The notes beneath the pieces were generated by a model that saw only the letters and a program-made list of their open reading frames with translations, did no database searches and was not told where the DNA came from. From NCBI GenBank assembly GCA_963575745.1, contig CAUYUJ010014752.1, forward strand, positions 299,012-363,011: a stretch of DNA of 64,000 nt. Direction: 5' to 3'. Below are positions 54,501 to 61,429 of the stretch, in pieces. Both the position numbers and the translations under genes were made by a program. Every line of letters begins with the position of its first letter. The first letter of the stretch is position 1. The stretch is from Prorocentrum cordatum. Taxonomy: Eukaryota; Sar; Dinophyceae; Prorocentrales; Prorocentraceae.

Positions 54501-57500
54501 ACTGGGGCCCAAGACTGCGCCAACAGCCTCCGACAGCCCCCGAAGAGCGCGGGTCAATGCGTGTCACTCCCCATGCTGGCCCCATGTTGGTCTCAAGATG
54601 ACCCCATGGCGCCAAGAATCCTCCAAGTTTGCCCAAGATGCTTCCAAGACGACCCAAGATGGCCTAAACATGGCCTCGAGACTGCACGAGACGGCTCCCA
54701 GACGGCCCCAGATGGTTTCAATGCAGCCCCAGAGGCCTCCGATGCGGCCTAGGAGGGTTCCAAGAGGGCATTCGTGAGGGCCCGAAGATGCCGAGATCAT
54801 CGATCTGCCTTTGGCTCTTGAGCGGTTTCTGTTCTTGCACGTTCGGGCCTCCAACGGACGAAAGCTGACCCCGAGGCCTCCAGGATCTTCGGGTGTGGAC
54901 AGACCTCCTACCCTGACACGTCGATTCAGGAATTGGCCGTTTTCGGTTTGCGAGAGGGCGTCGGGGCCGCCATCTTTGCGGGTCCAGGTCCGTCGGATTC
55001 GGTCCAAGGCCGCTTTCACTAAGGGGAGGTCTACTAGGGGGAGGTTTTTGTCCACCGCCGAGATGTCCCCAGGACACCAGGAGGCCCCCGAGAGCCTGCA
55101 GTGGCGGGGCACTGGCCAATCACTGTCCAGCTCGGGCGATCGAGGGTCATGCGCTGGAATCCTCGTGCTGAGCGGCCCCAGACTCTCACCGCCGACCAAG
55201 CCACCCCAGCCCAACCCGAAGGCCTCAATGTGCCCTCCGTTTCCAGTGTGGGGGGGTCGGGGAACACTGGAAAAACAGGTGGAACCCGTACCACCCCCAA
55301 CCCGAAATTCGAGTCAAATTCGGGTCTTCGGGTTGGGTCGGGGTGGTTTGGTAGGTAGTCAGACTCTCAGGACCTCTGTGATGCCCCTCGCAGCTGTGCT
55401 GACCGGGGTGCCGGCGTGATGCAGGTTATTTTTTGTCGAGGGGCCAGCGAGAACTTTGCTCAAGAGATCCTCACCATTCGGACTTCGAAGTGTTCAAAGC
55501 ATTGGCAGGTCAGGATTCGGGACGTGCGCGGGGTGCTCCTTGTTCCAGCCCGCGTGGCCCGAGGCATCCTCGTAACCCTGGGCTCCAAGATGCCGCGCGA
55601 GCGGTGGTCCAGCCCATGTCGCCTGAGACATCTTCGCAGCTTTGGGTTCCGAGATGCCGTACGCGAGGCGGTCCAGCCCGATTCGCCCGAGGCATCAACG
55701 CATCTCTGGACTCCACGATACGTGCGCGAGGCGCTCTGTCCCGTGTCGCCCGACTCTGGGCTCCGAGATACCATGCGTGCGCGAGGTGGTTCGGCCCGTT
55801 TCACCACAGACATCCTCGCAAATCTTGGCCTCGAGATGCTGCGCGCGAGGTGGTCTGGCCCGTTTCACCCCGAGACATCCTCGCAAATCTGGGTTCTGAG
55901 ACGCCGCGCGCGAAGAGCTCTAGCCCGTTTTGCCTGAGACATCTTCGCATTTCTGGGTTCCGAGATGCCGGGCGTGAGGTTTTCTGGCACGTTTCACCAC
56001 AGAGCCTCTCGCAGGTCTGGGCGCCGAGATGCCGCGCCAGAAGCGTTCTTGCCCGTCTCGCCCAAGACATCCCTGCAGCCCTGATCTCCAGGAGGAGGGA
56101 GGAGGCAGGAGAAGAGGGAGGAGGCGGCTTTCGGCTGGAACGAGATTGTTCTTAACTGACCTATTTGAAAACACTTGTACTGTCAACTTGTGCTTTGGGA
56201 GGAGGCGGTCGGGGTGCCCCTGGCCCATGGGAAGTAGTCAGCGCTAAGGCGAGAGCGCGTTTCCCAGATCAAGTTTACAGACGCCCCAGAGCGGAAGCGC
56301 CATACCTGAGTAAAAACAGATGACGATTGGAGCAAGTTTGCGATGATGAGGGTCGATGGAGGAGGGAGATTGGGGCAGAAGACAGGAAGAAGGGAGGAAT
56401 ATTAGAGGAAGGAGGCAATGGGAATGAGAGATCACTGGAGGGCGGAGGGAGGCGGGGCCAGGACTAACGACATGTGTGAACACGCTGTTCTTGTCGAGTT
56501 CTGCTAGGAGGGCCCCAGGCGCCGCTGGCCTGAAGAAGGAGGTATCTGGTGACGATGTCACAACGTGTGGGCAAATTGTGGGGAAGTCTCCGGCGGGAGC
56601 GCCATGCTTGAATGATGAATGAGGCAGTTCCGAGCGAGAGCGCCTTGGACTGGAGGATTGGAGAAGAGAAGAGGATTGGATGAAGGACGAAGGAGGAACG
56701 ACGAGCGCGAGGTGGATACCAGCAGCAGGACCAGGCACGTCGAGAGCCCACTTAGCAGACCAAAAGCCCACTTAGCAGGAACACGATTTGAGGGCAGCCT
56801 GCCAGAGTTCACCGTCGTGTGCTCCACCAACGAGAACTGTCCAGCCGGCCGGCCGCTGGGCCAGTGCGAGGCGCCGCGCGAGGGCCTGGCGTGCGACAAG
56901 TGCCCCGTCGGCTTCTACGACGACGGCGAGGGCCAGTGCATGGAGTGCGGCAGCGGCACTGGCGTCGCGCCCGTCGTGGCCTGCCTGGTGGTCGCGGCGG
57001 GGCTCACCGTGGTGTTCAGCGGGGGGGAGGGGTACCGATACCGCTGCTCGTCCTGGAGAGCTCTCGTCGTCACGACTGGATTCGCCTCGAAATTTTGGTC
57101 AGGCCGCACCCCAGGAGAGTTCCGGGAAGTAGCGGTATAGGTGTAGGTATTTTTTCGTCCCCCCAGGCGCTGTCCGTGTACGTGACGCGTCCGACATCGG
57201 TTTCGAACACGGCCCTCCTCACCGTGGCCCTGTCGGGCTCCCTCATCGTTACTGCCTTCCAGACGTTGGCCGTGTTCCAGCAGCTCCGCATCAGCTGGGT
57301 CGAGCCCATGCGCTCGCTGCAGGGAGTCGTATTGTTGCTGACCTTCGAAATTGACATATTGAATCCCGAGTGCGTGTTCCGGTCCAATTCGTCGGCGCTC
57401 ACGTATTTGTTCAGCTTGCTTGTGTACCCAGTGTTTGCTCTCGGTCTGCTCTTGGTACTCAGCGTGTTCAAGAAGCTCGGCCGCGATGTCAAAGCCTATC

Positions 57501-59305
57501 AAGTGTGGAACGCGCAAGGCAACATCGTTATGCTCATATACCCATCACTGGCAATGATGGCTTTGATGCCACTGCGCTGTAGCAGCAACCCAGACGAGAG
57601 CATGTCGCTCATCTCTGAACGCTCGATCCTGTGTTGGAGTGGAGATCATAGCGCAATGATTGTCCTCTCCGTTATCGCCATCCTGCTATACATCATCGCG
57701 TTCGTCTCTTACGTGGCGTGGGTGGTCTGGATGTATCCTGTGAGGATGGTGCGCGATGGGGCGGTCTTCGTGCGACAATCCGAGTTCCTGTTCAGGCGTT
57801 TCCGCGCGGACCGCTACTACTACGCGCTGATGTTTGTGATCCGAAATTTGCTCATGGCGATGGCGCCCGTGGTCTTCGCTGACTTGCCTGCTATGCAGGG
57901 GTTGTCCATGTCTTTTGTGCTCATCATCATCTTCGGCTGCGTTTGCTATCTGCTCCCCTGGCGCACTAGCTCTGCCAACTTCCTTGACTGTGTCATCGCC
58001 ATTTGCCTTCTCATGATCCTGAACACTGGCATGGTCCTGTCGCCCTTGGGCTCCGACAGCGTCGAAGTGATCATACAGGTCATCCTTGCCATTCTGCTGG
58101 TCGGCATCTTCGGGCTTGGGTTAGGAGTCGCAGCGTACAATTTCAAGCAGAGCATCTTCCCCCCGAAGAGGTATGGCGTCTTCTTATCCCACCACAAAGG
58201 TGGGGCGCAATTGCTCGCGCGCTGGTTCAAGCAGCAGCTGTGCGACAGCATTCGCGACGATGTCTTTTTGGACAGCGACAACCTCCAGGAGATGTTCTCG
58301 CTGCTCCACACGGCTGCGTTCGAGACGAAGAACCTGGTGATCCTCCTCACCGCGGAGACGCTCTTGCGGCCCTGGTGCGCGTGCGAGATCGTCAGCGCCG
58401 CCCAGAACAGCGTCAACGTCGTGCTGGTGTCCTGCGATGGCACGCTGCCGCCAGACGACGACCGGATCGCTAAGCTTCAGGAGATCTGGACCGAGCCGCA
58501 GCTTGCCGAGTTCGCCAGCCTCGGCATCGCAAAGGAGGACATCACTGACGCTTACGAGCGCCTCAGGGGCAAGACCGTGCTCAACCTCGGAGGCTCCAAG
58601 GGCCTGAGCGGCGAAATCGTGGACCAGCTGCTGGGGGAGTGCAAGGATCTCTCTCGCGTGCGGCGCTTCGGCAGCGCCTCGTTGGCCAGCGGCTCCATCC
58701 CGAGCGCCGAAACGACTTCAGGCGACGACAGAACGTCGACGGGCGTTGGAATGGAGGTACTTCTGGTGGGCAGCGTGGAGGAGATGGAGTCGGCCTGCTG
58801 CGCTCAGGTGGTCAAGCGCCTGCTGTCTGTGAAGCTGCAGGTTGTGGTTGAGGTGGGCCACCACAGCATCCTTCAGGGCCAGCTATCCGCATCGCCGCAC
58901 GTCGTGATCCTTCTGCGCAGGGAGCTGCTGAGTGATGTCACCTTCGCGGCCACGTCCGTGCACGCGGTGCGCCACAACCTGACCGTAACGCCCCTGCTCG
59001 CGGACGGCGCTTTCCGTTTCCCAGACCAGGAGTTCTGGCACAACCTGGAGGCGGGCAGGGTGTTTTCCACAGAGGACAGCCCTCTGCTGGACGGCGTGAG
59101 CCTTCATGAAGTAGCAACCGCCTACAAGGCTATCTTCAAAATCATCGCTGTCAAGTTCACCGAAAACGGCTCCGAGGCCATCCAGGTGGCGGAGATCAAC
59201 GAGCTCGCCAAACGCATCAAGGTCTCTGACGCGTCGAAGCTCCGACGCGGCGCCAGCGCGGGCATCGCCACCATGAACTCCTTCTCATCCAGGGCGGGCA
59301 CCTGA
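36515..59305 (+). CDS. Receptor-like protein: 5'-nucleotidase-like ectodomain, Cys-rich repeats, multi-pass membrane region, TIR-like domain (7 exons, inferred)
   Basis: Inferred exons: 36515-36592, 36823-36981, 37504-40176, 40362-40568, 40886-40921, 56793-57020, 57167-59305, all phase 0, ~1,839 residues. Residues 1-20 are a signal peptide (AFASLLGATAALSA). About 44-180 resembles a 5'-nucleotidase C-terminal domain. About 248-560 is metallophosphatase-like but lacks metal ligands (TGSILGR for TNDxHGR, LDGGN for LDAGD, no NHE or GHxH). About 590-790 is a second 5'-nucleotidase C-terminal domain with NAGAIR (639) and GGDGY (771). About 851-1105 holds GCC2/GCC3-type repeats (CPAGKESSYDSQLC, CAPGTFQNISGQLSC). 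A helix lies at ~1107-1127, then about 8-9 more. A TIR-like domain (YGVFLSHHKGG, LDSDNLQ, WCACE with Glu 1534) spans ~1462-1600, followed by an alpha/beta tail. It likely senses nucleotides outside and signals inside. Two or more genes are possible if the long intron is not spliced. Confidence 0.72.
36593..36822 (+). other. Intron 1 of the receptor-like gene
   Basis: About 230 nt between two CAGAC direct repeats. The ends show weak inverted similarity (CTTAGAAGCCCGGATC near the start; GATCGTCTCCTAAGG near the end). The donor would be AC if the repeat marks the border. A GT donor about 18 nt further on is the alternative. Confidence 0.5.
37047..37086. repeat. Perfect 40-bp palindrome
   Basis: CAAACTTGTCCGACCTCCCA followed directly by its exact reverse complement, centred at 37066/37067 on CCATGG. 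Looser pairing continues outside (ACAAATTGTGTT on the left, AACAAATTGT on the right). Confidence 0.95.
37257..37485 (+). repeat. Dispersed element, copy 2 (partner at 19.26 kb)
   Basis: Same ordered blocks as copy 1, including TTCCACGAAATGTTCT, GGTTCTGAGAACATGTCGTG and GGAATGCCGGGACGG. Lies inside intron 2. Confidence 0.75.
40177..40361 (+). other. Intron 3: hairpin introner-like element
   Basis: 185 nt between two AGGAC repeats (40175-40179 and 40360-40364). Removing it restores the cysteine-repeat reading CPVGEYQD-EEGAASCKKC. Almost the whole intron is an inverted repeat: GCGAAGAACGGTATAA with TTCGCCGTCGGGGGCGCC and GCCCCTGGGCGGCT on the left, each mirrored on the right, meeting at about 40271. 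Donor GA, acceptor AG, phase 0. This structure matches introner elements, in which a transposing unit supplies its own splice sites. Confidence 0.85.
40569..40885 (+). other. Intron 4: introner-like element (family shared with intron 6, reverse orientation)
   Basis: 317 nt between two AGGCG repeats, GC donor, AG acceptor, phase 0. Inverted segments: CGATGCCGCTACTC near 40589 against GAGCAGCGGCATCC near 40850, and GTCGGGCCTG near 40612 against CAGGCCCGAC near 40750. The reverse complement of about 40765-40868 aligns with intron 6 over ~105 nt, sharing CTTCGCCTCGA and CGCACCCCAGGAGAG. Confidence 0.8.
40886..40921 (+). other. Exon 5: 36-nt microexon
   Basis: Twelve codons, AEGFHAGPQAHE, flanked by introns 4 and 5. 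Joined in phase it yields GIDPPKQ-AEGFHAGPQAHE-GSLPEFTVVC, the spacing expected between Cys-rich repeats of this protein class (a Gly-aromatic pair after the PPxQ segment, then a V-C at the start of the next repeat). Confidence 0.65.
40922..41222 (+). repeat. Left terminal inverted repeat of intron 5
   Basis: Pairs with 56492-56792. By eye the arms agree at roughly two thirds of positions. Confidence 0.75.
41223..43519 (-). pseudogene. Ty1/copia-like gag-protease relic
   Basis: On the - strand, in order from 43519 down: a gag-like part (FEFLLSKLDLSNVNEMESSA, GEGIPDWTARWEAHPRD), a middle part (DCEFDRTYKALCTRYPLEAL, ELDGIKERKDKRAG), a CCHC zinc knuckle CLACRSYGHPAEDC near 42345-42390, then the protease start WAVPDCGATRSLSG near 42205-42245. 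A GGA microsatellite follows, then MEEKFGLELDLKETTRYFTL, DGQRKSSVGTLVGDIFLGDG, and LLLIGMDLLGPD near 41890-41930. Frame changes at about 43180, 42470, 42105 and 41930 show that it is dead. The protease reads DCGA where DTGA or DSGA is usual. No integrase or reverse transcriptase remains. It lies antisense inside intron 5 of the receptor-like gene. Confidence 0.75.
42096..42202. repeat. (GGA)n expansion inside the copia relic
   Basis: About 100 bp of GGA/GAC triplets. On the relic's strand this reads as poly-Ser or poly-Leu between the protease active-site motif and the following beta-strand region. Confidence 0.85.
43520..43924. other. Unassigned DNA upstream of the copia relic
   Basis: May hold the 5' part of the relic (on the - strand). 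No long terminal repeat was recognised. Confidence 0.35.
43925..46395. repeat. CTCTTGG/GTCTTGG satellite, block 6 (large, higher-order)
   Basis: Continuous short units GGCCGTCTTGGAGGCCTCTT punctuated by conserved spacers (GTCGGAAGGCCGAA, CAAAATCCTTCAAAA, AAATCAATGATTTTGGCC) at about 44605, 44990, 45390 and 46120, a higher-order period of ~390 bp. It also contains stem-loop modules at 44244-44294 and 44358-44398. Very long frames on both strands are repeat translations. Confidence 0.85.
44244..44400. repeat. Stem-loop module, copy 1
   Basis: ACAGGGGGCGGCGGATCGAA pairs with CACCGCCGCCCCCTG. A second hairpin follows: GTGTTCCCCGAA and TTCGGGGAACAC around AAAGCC. Copies recur at about 51330-51480 and 52818-52970. 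Single-stem variants occur at about 45800 and 53775. Confidence 0.8.
46545..47352. repeat. 77-bp minisatellite, ~10.5 copies
   Basis: Units (for example starting 46589, 46666, 46743) of 77 bp with GGCCCCATAGGGAGCTCCAC, CGAAGGCCCCAGTGGCTGCT, CTCGCATGCGGTTCCCCCAC and CCAGGGCAGCGTTTCGT. Copies are nearly identical, with 1-2-bp indels in two of them. All three - strand frames remain open across the array (up to 398 codons). Confidence 0.92.
47353..47640. other. Unassigned spacer
   Basis: Contains the segment at 47430-47490 similar to 18415-18480. No gene. Confidence 0.35.
47641..47830. repeat. GTGATTGTGATGGT and CGGGACACCA repeats
   Basis: GTGATTGTG-type units at 47652-47765 are followed by four to five CGGGACACCAT/CAG units at about 47775-47822. 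Confidence 0.7.
47831..48155. other. Unassigned spacer
   Basis: No recognisable gene. Confidence 0.35.
48156..49400. repeat. (GAC)n-rich satellite with ~385-bp duplication
   Basis: Mostly GACGAC triplets. The start GGGTACCAAATGGCACTTGG with CAACGACAGCGACGCCGACG recurs at about 48154 and 48541, and the following ~380 bp are duplicated with internal changes. GAGGGAGGAGGGAG punctuates the array several times. Poly-Asp/Thr/Arg frames are by-products. Confidence 0.85.
49401..49870. repeat. ~265-bp direct repeat, about 1.7 copies
   Basis: GAAATCCTTCCG, GGTTTTTGAAGGATTTCGGC, ATGCGCGCGCGACGACACGC and TTTTTTGCA.GGATTC.CG occur in order near 49468 and 49735. Confidence 0.75.
49871..50235. other. Unassigned spacer
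   Basis: Has G runs and an AT-rich patch (TCATATTTAGGATGGACATA). No gene. Confidence 0.35.
50236..50310. repeat. (GGA)n microsatellite
   Basis: About 25 GGA triplets. Confidence 0.9.
50311..51050. repeat. GATTCGATTC-rich spacer
   Basis: Short CGATTCGATTC and GGTTCGATTCGG motifs at about 50515-50720. No gene. Confidence 0.5.
51055..53580. repeat. CTCTTGG/GTCTTGG satellite, block 7 (large, higher-order)
   Basis: As block 6. The spacer core recurs at about 51565, 51945, 52370 and 53335. The segment 51945-52370 is duplicated at 52370-52800 with very high identity. Stem-loop module copies lie at 51330-51480 and 52818-52970. Confidence 0.85.
53581..53864. repeat. Junction segment with ATGTCCCGAGCG duplication
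   Basis: GAGGATGTCCCGAGCG occurs twice near 53590-53625. Then comes a third copy of the GAGTTCTTTTGGAAAAAGAA and GCAGGGGGCGGCGGATC module. Confidence 0.55.
53865..54258. repeat. CTCTTGG/GTCTTGG satellite, block 8
   Basis: Same units. The spacer variant GTCGGGAGTCCGAACATGTG is near 54208. Confidence 0.75.
54259..55188. repeat. Inverted fragments of the satellite, then unassigned DNA
   Basis: At about 54250-54400 and 54575-54775 the units run in the opposite orientation (GCCCAAGATG.CTTCCAAGACG). The DNA at 54776-55188 is not recognised. Confidence 0.55.
55189..55359. mobile_element. MITE-like inverted-repeat element, copy 2
   Basis: 171 nt flanked by a perfect 10-bp direct repeat CAGACTCTCA (55179-55188 and 55360-55369). 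Terminal arms ACCAAGCCACCCCAGCCCAA and GGGTTGGGTCGGGGTGGTTTGGT are inverted. Internal AATTCGAGTCAAATTCGGGT. The same family as 26776-26926. Confidence 0.85.
55440..56085. repeat. ~65-bp degenerate minisatellite
   Basis: About 9 units that share GAGATGCCGCGCGCGAGGTG, GTCCAGCCCGTTTCGCCC and GAGACATCCTCGCAAATCTG with a GGGTTCC link. Confidence 0.8.
56086..56491. other. Unassigned spacer before the right arm
   Basis: Purine-rich near 56090-56130. No gene. Confidence 0.35.
56492..56792 (-). repeat. Right terminal inverted repeat of intron 5
   Basis: Reverse complement of the left arm at 40922-41222. It ends exactly at the AG acceptor before exon 6. Confidence 0.75.
57021..57166 (+). other. Intron 6: introner-like element (family shared with intron 4)
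   Basis: About 146 nt between FSG-coding exon 6 and ALSVYVTRP-coding exon 7. Inverted ends: GGGGTACCGATACCGCTGCT on the left, AGTAGCGGTATAGGTGTAGG with TATTTTTTCGTCCCCCC on the right. AG acceptor at 57165-57166. The donor is not a clean GT and may lie anywhere in 57021-57032. The interior (57036-57146) aligns with the reverse complement of intron 4. Confidence 0.75.
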
Positions 59306-59387
59306 GTACGGATCGTTTACGCACTGTGGCTGCTGGTCAGGTCCTGGAGTTCGGGCCCCAGGACCAACGCATTTCCCCCCTCATTCA
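59306..59387. other. 3' flank of the receptor-like gene
   Basis: Short stretch after the stop at 59303-59305. No polyadenylation signal is seen. Confidence 0.4.
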
Positions 59388-59565
59388 GGAGGAAAAGAAA
59401 CACACAGACACAAGTCATCCTCGATTCCCCAGAAAATATGGGAAACTATGGGCAGCGGGGGGGGGGAAGACAGAAACCCAGAGAATATGCGAACATATGG
59501 GGGGTTATTATATTTGTGTGTGTGTATTTATGTGTGTGTGTGTGTGTGTGTGTGTCCTGGGGCCC
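59388..59565 (+). repeat. Dispersed element, copy 2 (partner at 25.75 kb)
   Basis: Same ordered blocks as 25745-25905. Contains (GT)n expansions at 59515-59554 that copy 1 has only in short form. Confidence 0.8.
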
Positions 59566-59640
59566 CTTCACTCCTCCTCCTCCTCCTCCTCCTCCTCCTT
59601 CTCCTCCTCCTCCTCAACGTTTCCCCCCCCCCCTGCTCCT
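59566..59640. repeat. (CTC)n microsatellite
   Basis: About 17 CTC/TCC triplets followed by a C run. Confidence 0.9.
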
Positions 59641-59694
59641 CCCCTGCTCCTGGCGCCCTCCAATCTGGAGGCCCGCGGCGGCCTCCAGGGCTGG

Positions 59695-60040
59695 CCAGGA
59701 TGCCCCAAACAAACATTGCCCAAGAGGCTTCCAAGACAGCCTGAGAAGCCCGCCAGGGCCATCCAATGGCTTGTCGGAGCGCCCAAGGGGCCTCCAGCAT
59801 CGCCCATGAAACTTCCAAGAGGGCCCTAAGATGATTCAATCTTCCAAGAGGGCCCTAAGATGATTCAATGCCCCGAGACGCCCCCAGACGGGCTTCGCGA
59901 GGATTTGGAACATGTGCATTCGTTCGATGGTTTTTTTTTATGACTCGTCGATAATCGCGCCGTGGAGGTTCCAAGGAGGCCCAGGATGGCTTCAGGATGG
60001 CCTCAGGATGGCCTAGGATTGCCTCGCAAACCTTAACCGC
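59695..60040 (-). repeat. CTCTTGG/GTCTTGG satellite fragment, inverted, with 29-bp duplication
   Basis: Units read CCCAAGAGGCTTCCAAGACA on this strand, the reverse of the other blocks. A 29-bp stretch beginning CTTCCAAGAGGGCCCTAAGA is directly repeated at about 59811 and 59840. Confidence 0.65.
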
Positions 60041-60265
60041 CCTAAGTGGCACCTAGAACATTTGCATCTGGCACCTGGAACTTGGTCGTCTTCGGGCCAA
60101 TTGGCCTCGGCACAGCGCGGCCGTCAGCCGATTCGGACCTACTCTCCCTGGAGAAGCCTCGACGAAAACAGCCGCAAGGCCGCAAGATATGGCTTTTTTA
60201 TTCGATCCGTATTGGGCACTGCCGGGGCCGTAGGTGTCACGTTGGAGCTGTCCCTCTCCTCCTTC
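60041..60265. other. Unassigned spacer
   Basis: Contains GCACCTGGAACTTGGTCGTC and similar sequence without a domain. Confidence 0.35.
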
Positions 60266-60745
60266 TCCTCCTCCAGTCTCGAAAACCCCACCGGAAACCG
60301 TGCTGCAAATACTTTCGCCTTCCTTCTCCTCCTCCCCGTCCTCCTCCTCCTCCTCCCCCTCCTCCTTCCCCTCCTCCTCCTCCTCCTCCTCCTCCTCCTC
60401 CTCCTCCTCCTCTCCTCCTGTCCATCTCCTCCTCCTCCTCCTCCTCCTCCTCCTCCTCCTCCTCCTCCTCCAGTCTCAGAAACCCAGCCGGAAACATTAC
60501 TGCAAGTACCTTTCCCCTCCTCCTCCTCCTCCTCCGCCTGTCCCCCTCCTCCTCCCCCCCTGTCCTCCTCCTCCTTCTCCTCCTCCAGTCTCGAAAACCC
60601 CACCCGAAACTTTATTGCAAGTGCTTTCCCTTATCTCCTCCTCCTCCCCCTCCTCCTGTTCCCCCCTCCTCCTCCTCCTCTCCTCCTCCTCGTCGTCCTC
60701 CTCCTCCTCCTCCTCCTCCTCCTCCTCCTCCTCCTCCTCCTCATG
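60266..60745. repeat. (CTC)n satellite with a ~50-bp spacer, three copies
   Basis: The spacer CCAGTCTCGAAAACCCCACC with GGAAAC..T..TGCAA.TACT recurs at about 60272, 60468 and 60584 within CTC triplets. Frames give poly-Ser, poly-Pro or poly-Leu. Confidence 0.85.
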
Positions 60746-60950
60746 AGTCGAAGGGGATATTTTGCATAAGCCCCCATCTCTTCTGCTGTGCGTTCCGTCG
60801 CCTCTGGGCTCAAGCCCGCGGGTCAAAGCGACTGCAAAGCAAACGGCAAAGCCTTACAGCAAAACATCTTCGACCTACATCTTTTATTCCATTTACTCTA
60901 CATCTTGATTATCATTCTCATTGTTGTTCTTCTCCAGAGCGCGCCGCCGG
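60746..60950. other. Spacer, possible end of a long terminal repeat
   Basis: Lies directly upstream of a primer-binding-like site. An LTR cannot be confirmed because the second copy would lie outside the window. Confidence 0.3.
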
Positions 60951-60960
60951 CGCTCGAACT

Positions 60961-60973
60961 CTGGTAGCGGAGC
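60961..60973 (+). other. Possible primer-binding site of the copia-like element
   Basis: CTGGTAGCGGAGC resembles the initiator-tRNA-Met complement TGGTATCAGAGC used by many Ty1/copia elements, with two mismatches in the 11 bases GGTA.C.GAGC. It lies about 460 bases before the gag frame. Confidence 0.3.
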
Positions 60974-61429
60974 GGGAATTGAAAAGTTCCTGCTCCGTTG
61001 CCGGGCTGGGCATTGAAGAGTGCCTCGCCCGTCAACGTGAAGATCCACGGCAAGTACTTACCCCTTGAGGGCCCTGTATGGGCAAGAAGAAGCGCAACCA
61101 CACTCATTTTGCAGAGAGAACGAGTGAACGCGCACAGAGAAGGCTTGAGGTCGAGTACGAGCGGGCCCACCGGACCTGCAGCTGCCCTCCTTGGGAGCCT
61201 CACTCGGAAGCCTGCCGCCGGCAGGTCAGACTGACACCAGGACTCGTGTTCAAGGAGGAGCCCGAGCCTTCACCAAAAAGGTATCCGACACCAGACTGGT
61301 CGCGCTCACCGACTCCACCGCCGCAGGTTTCCTTGACCACTAAGAAGAACCATGGCGATGTCCAGCGGTCACAACGTGAAGAGCAGACAGCCCCACCTGT
61401 ACGGCGCCCAGCCCTTGCACTACCGTTAA

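Larger units (their letters stand above)
40922..56792 (+). other. Intron 5: 15.9-kb intron with ~300-bp terminal inverted repeats
   Basis: The left arm 40922-41222 and right arm 56492-56792 are imperfect reverse complements over their whole length, starting exactly at the exon borders (left TCGTGTT.TCGCTAAG; right, read in reverse, TCGTGTTCCTGCTAAG). Shared blocks include GGGCTCTCG.CGTGCCTGGT, TCAAGCATG, CCAGATA and GGCCAGCGGCGCCTGG. GA donor, AG acceptor, phase 0, GAGG at both borders. The interior holds a copia relic, satellites, a 77-bp minisatellite and a MITE. Confidence 0.7.
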
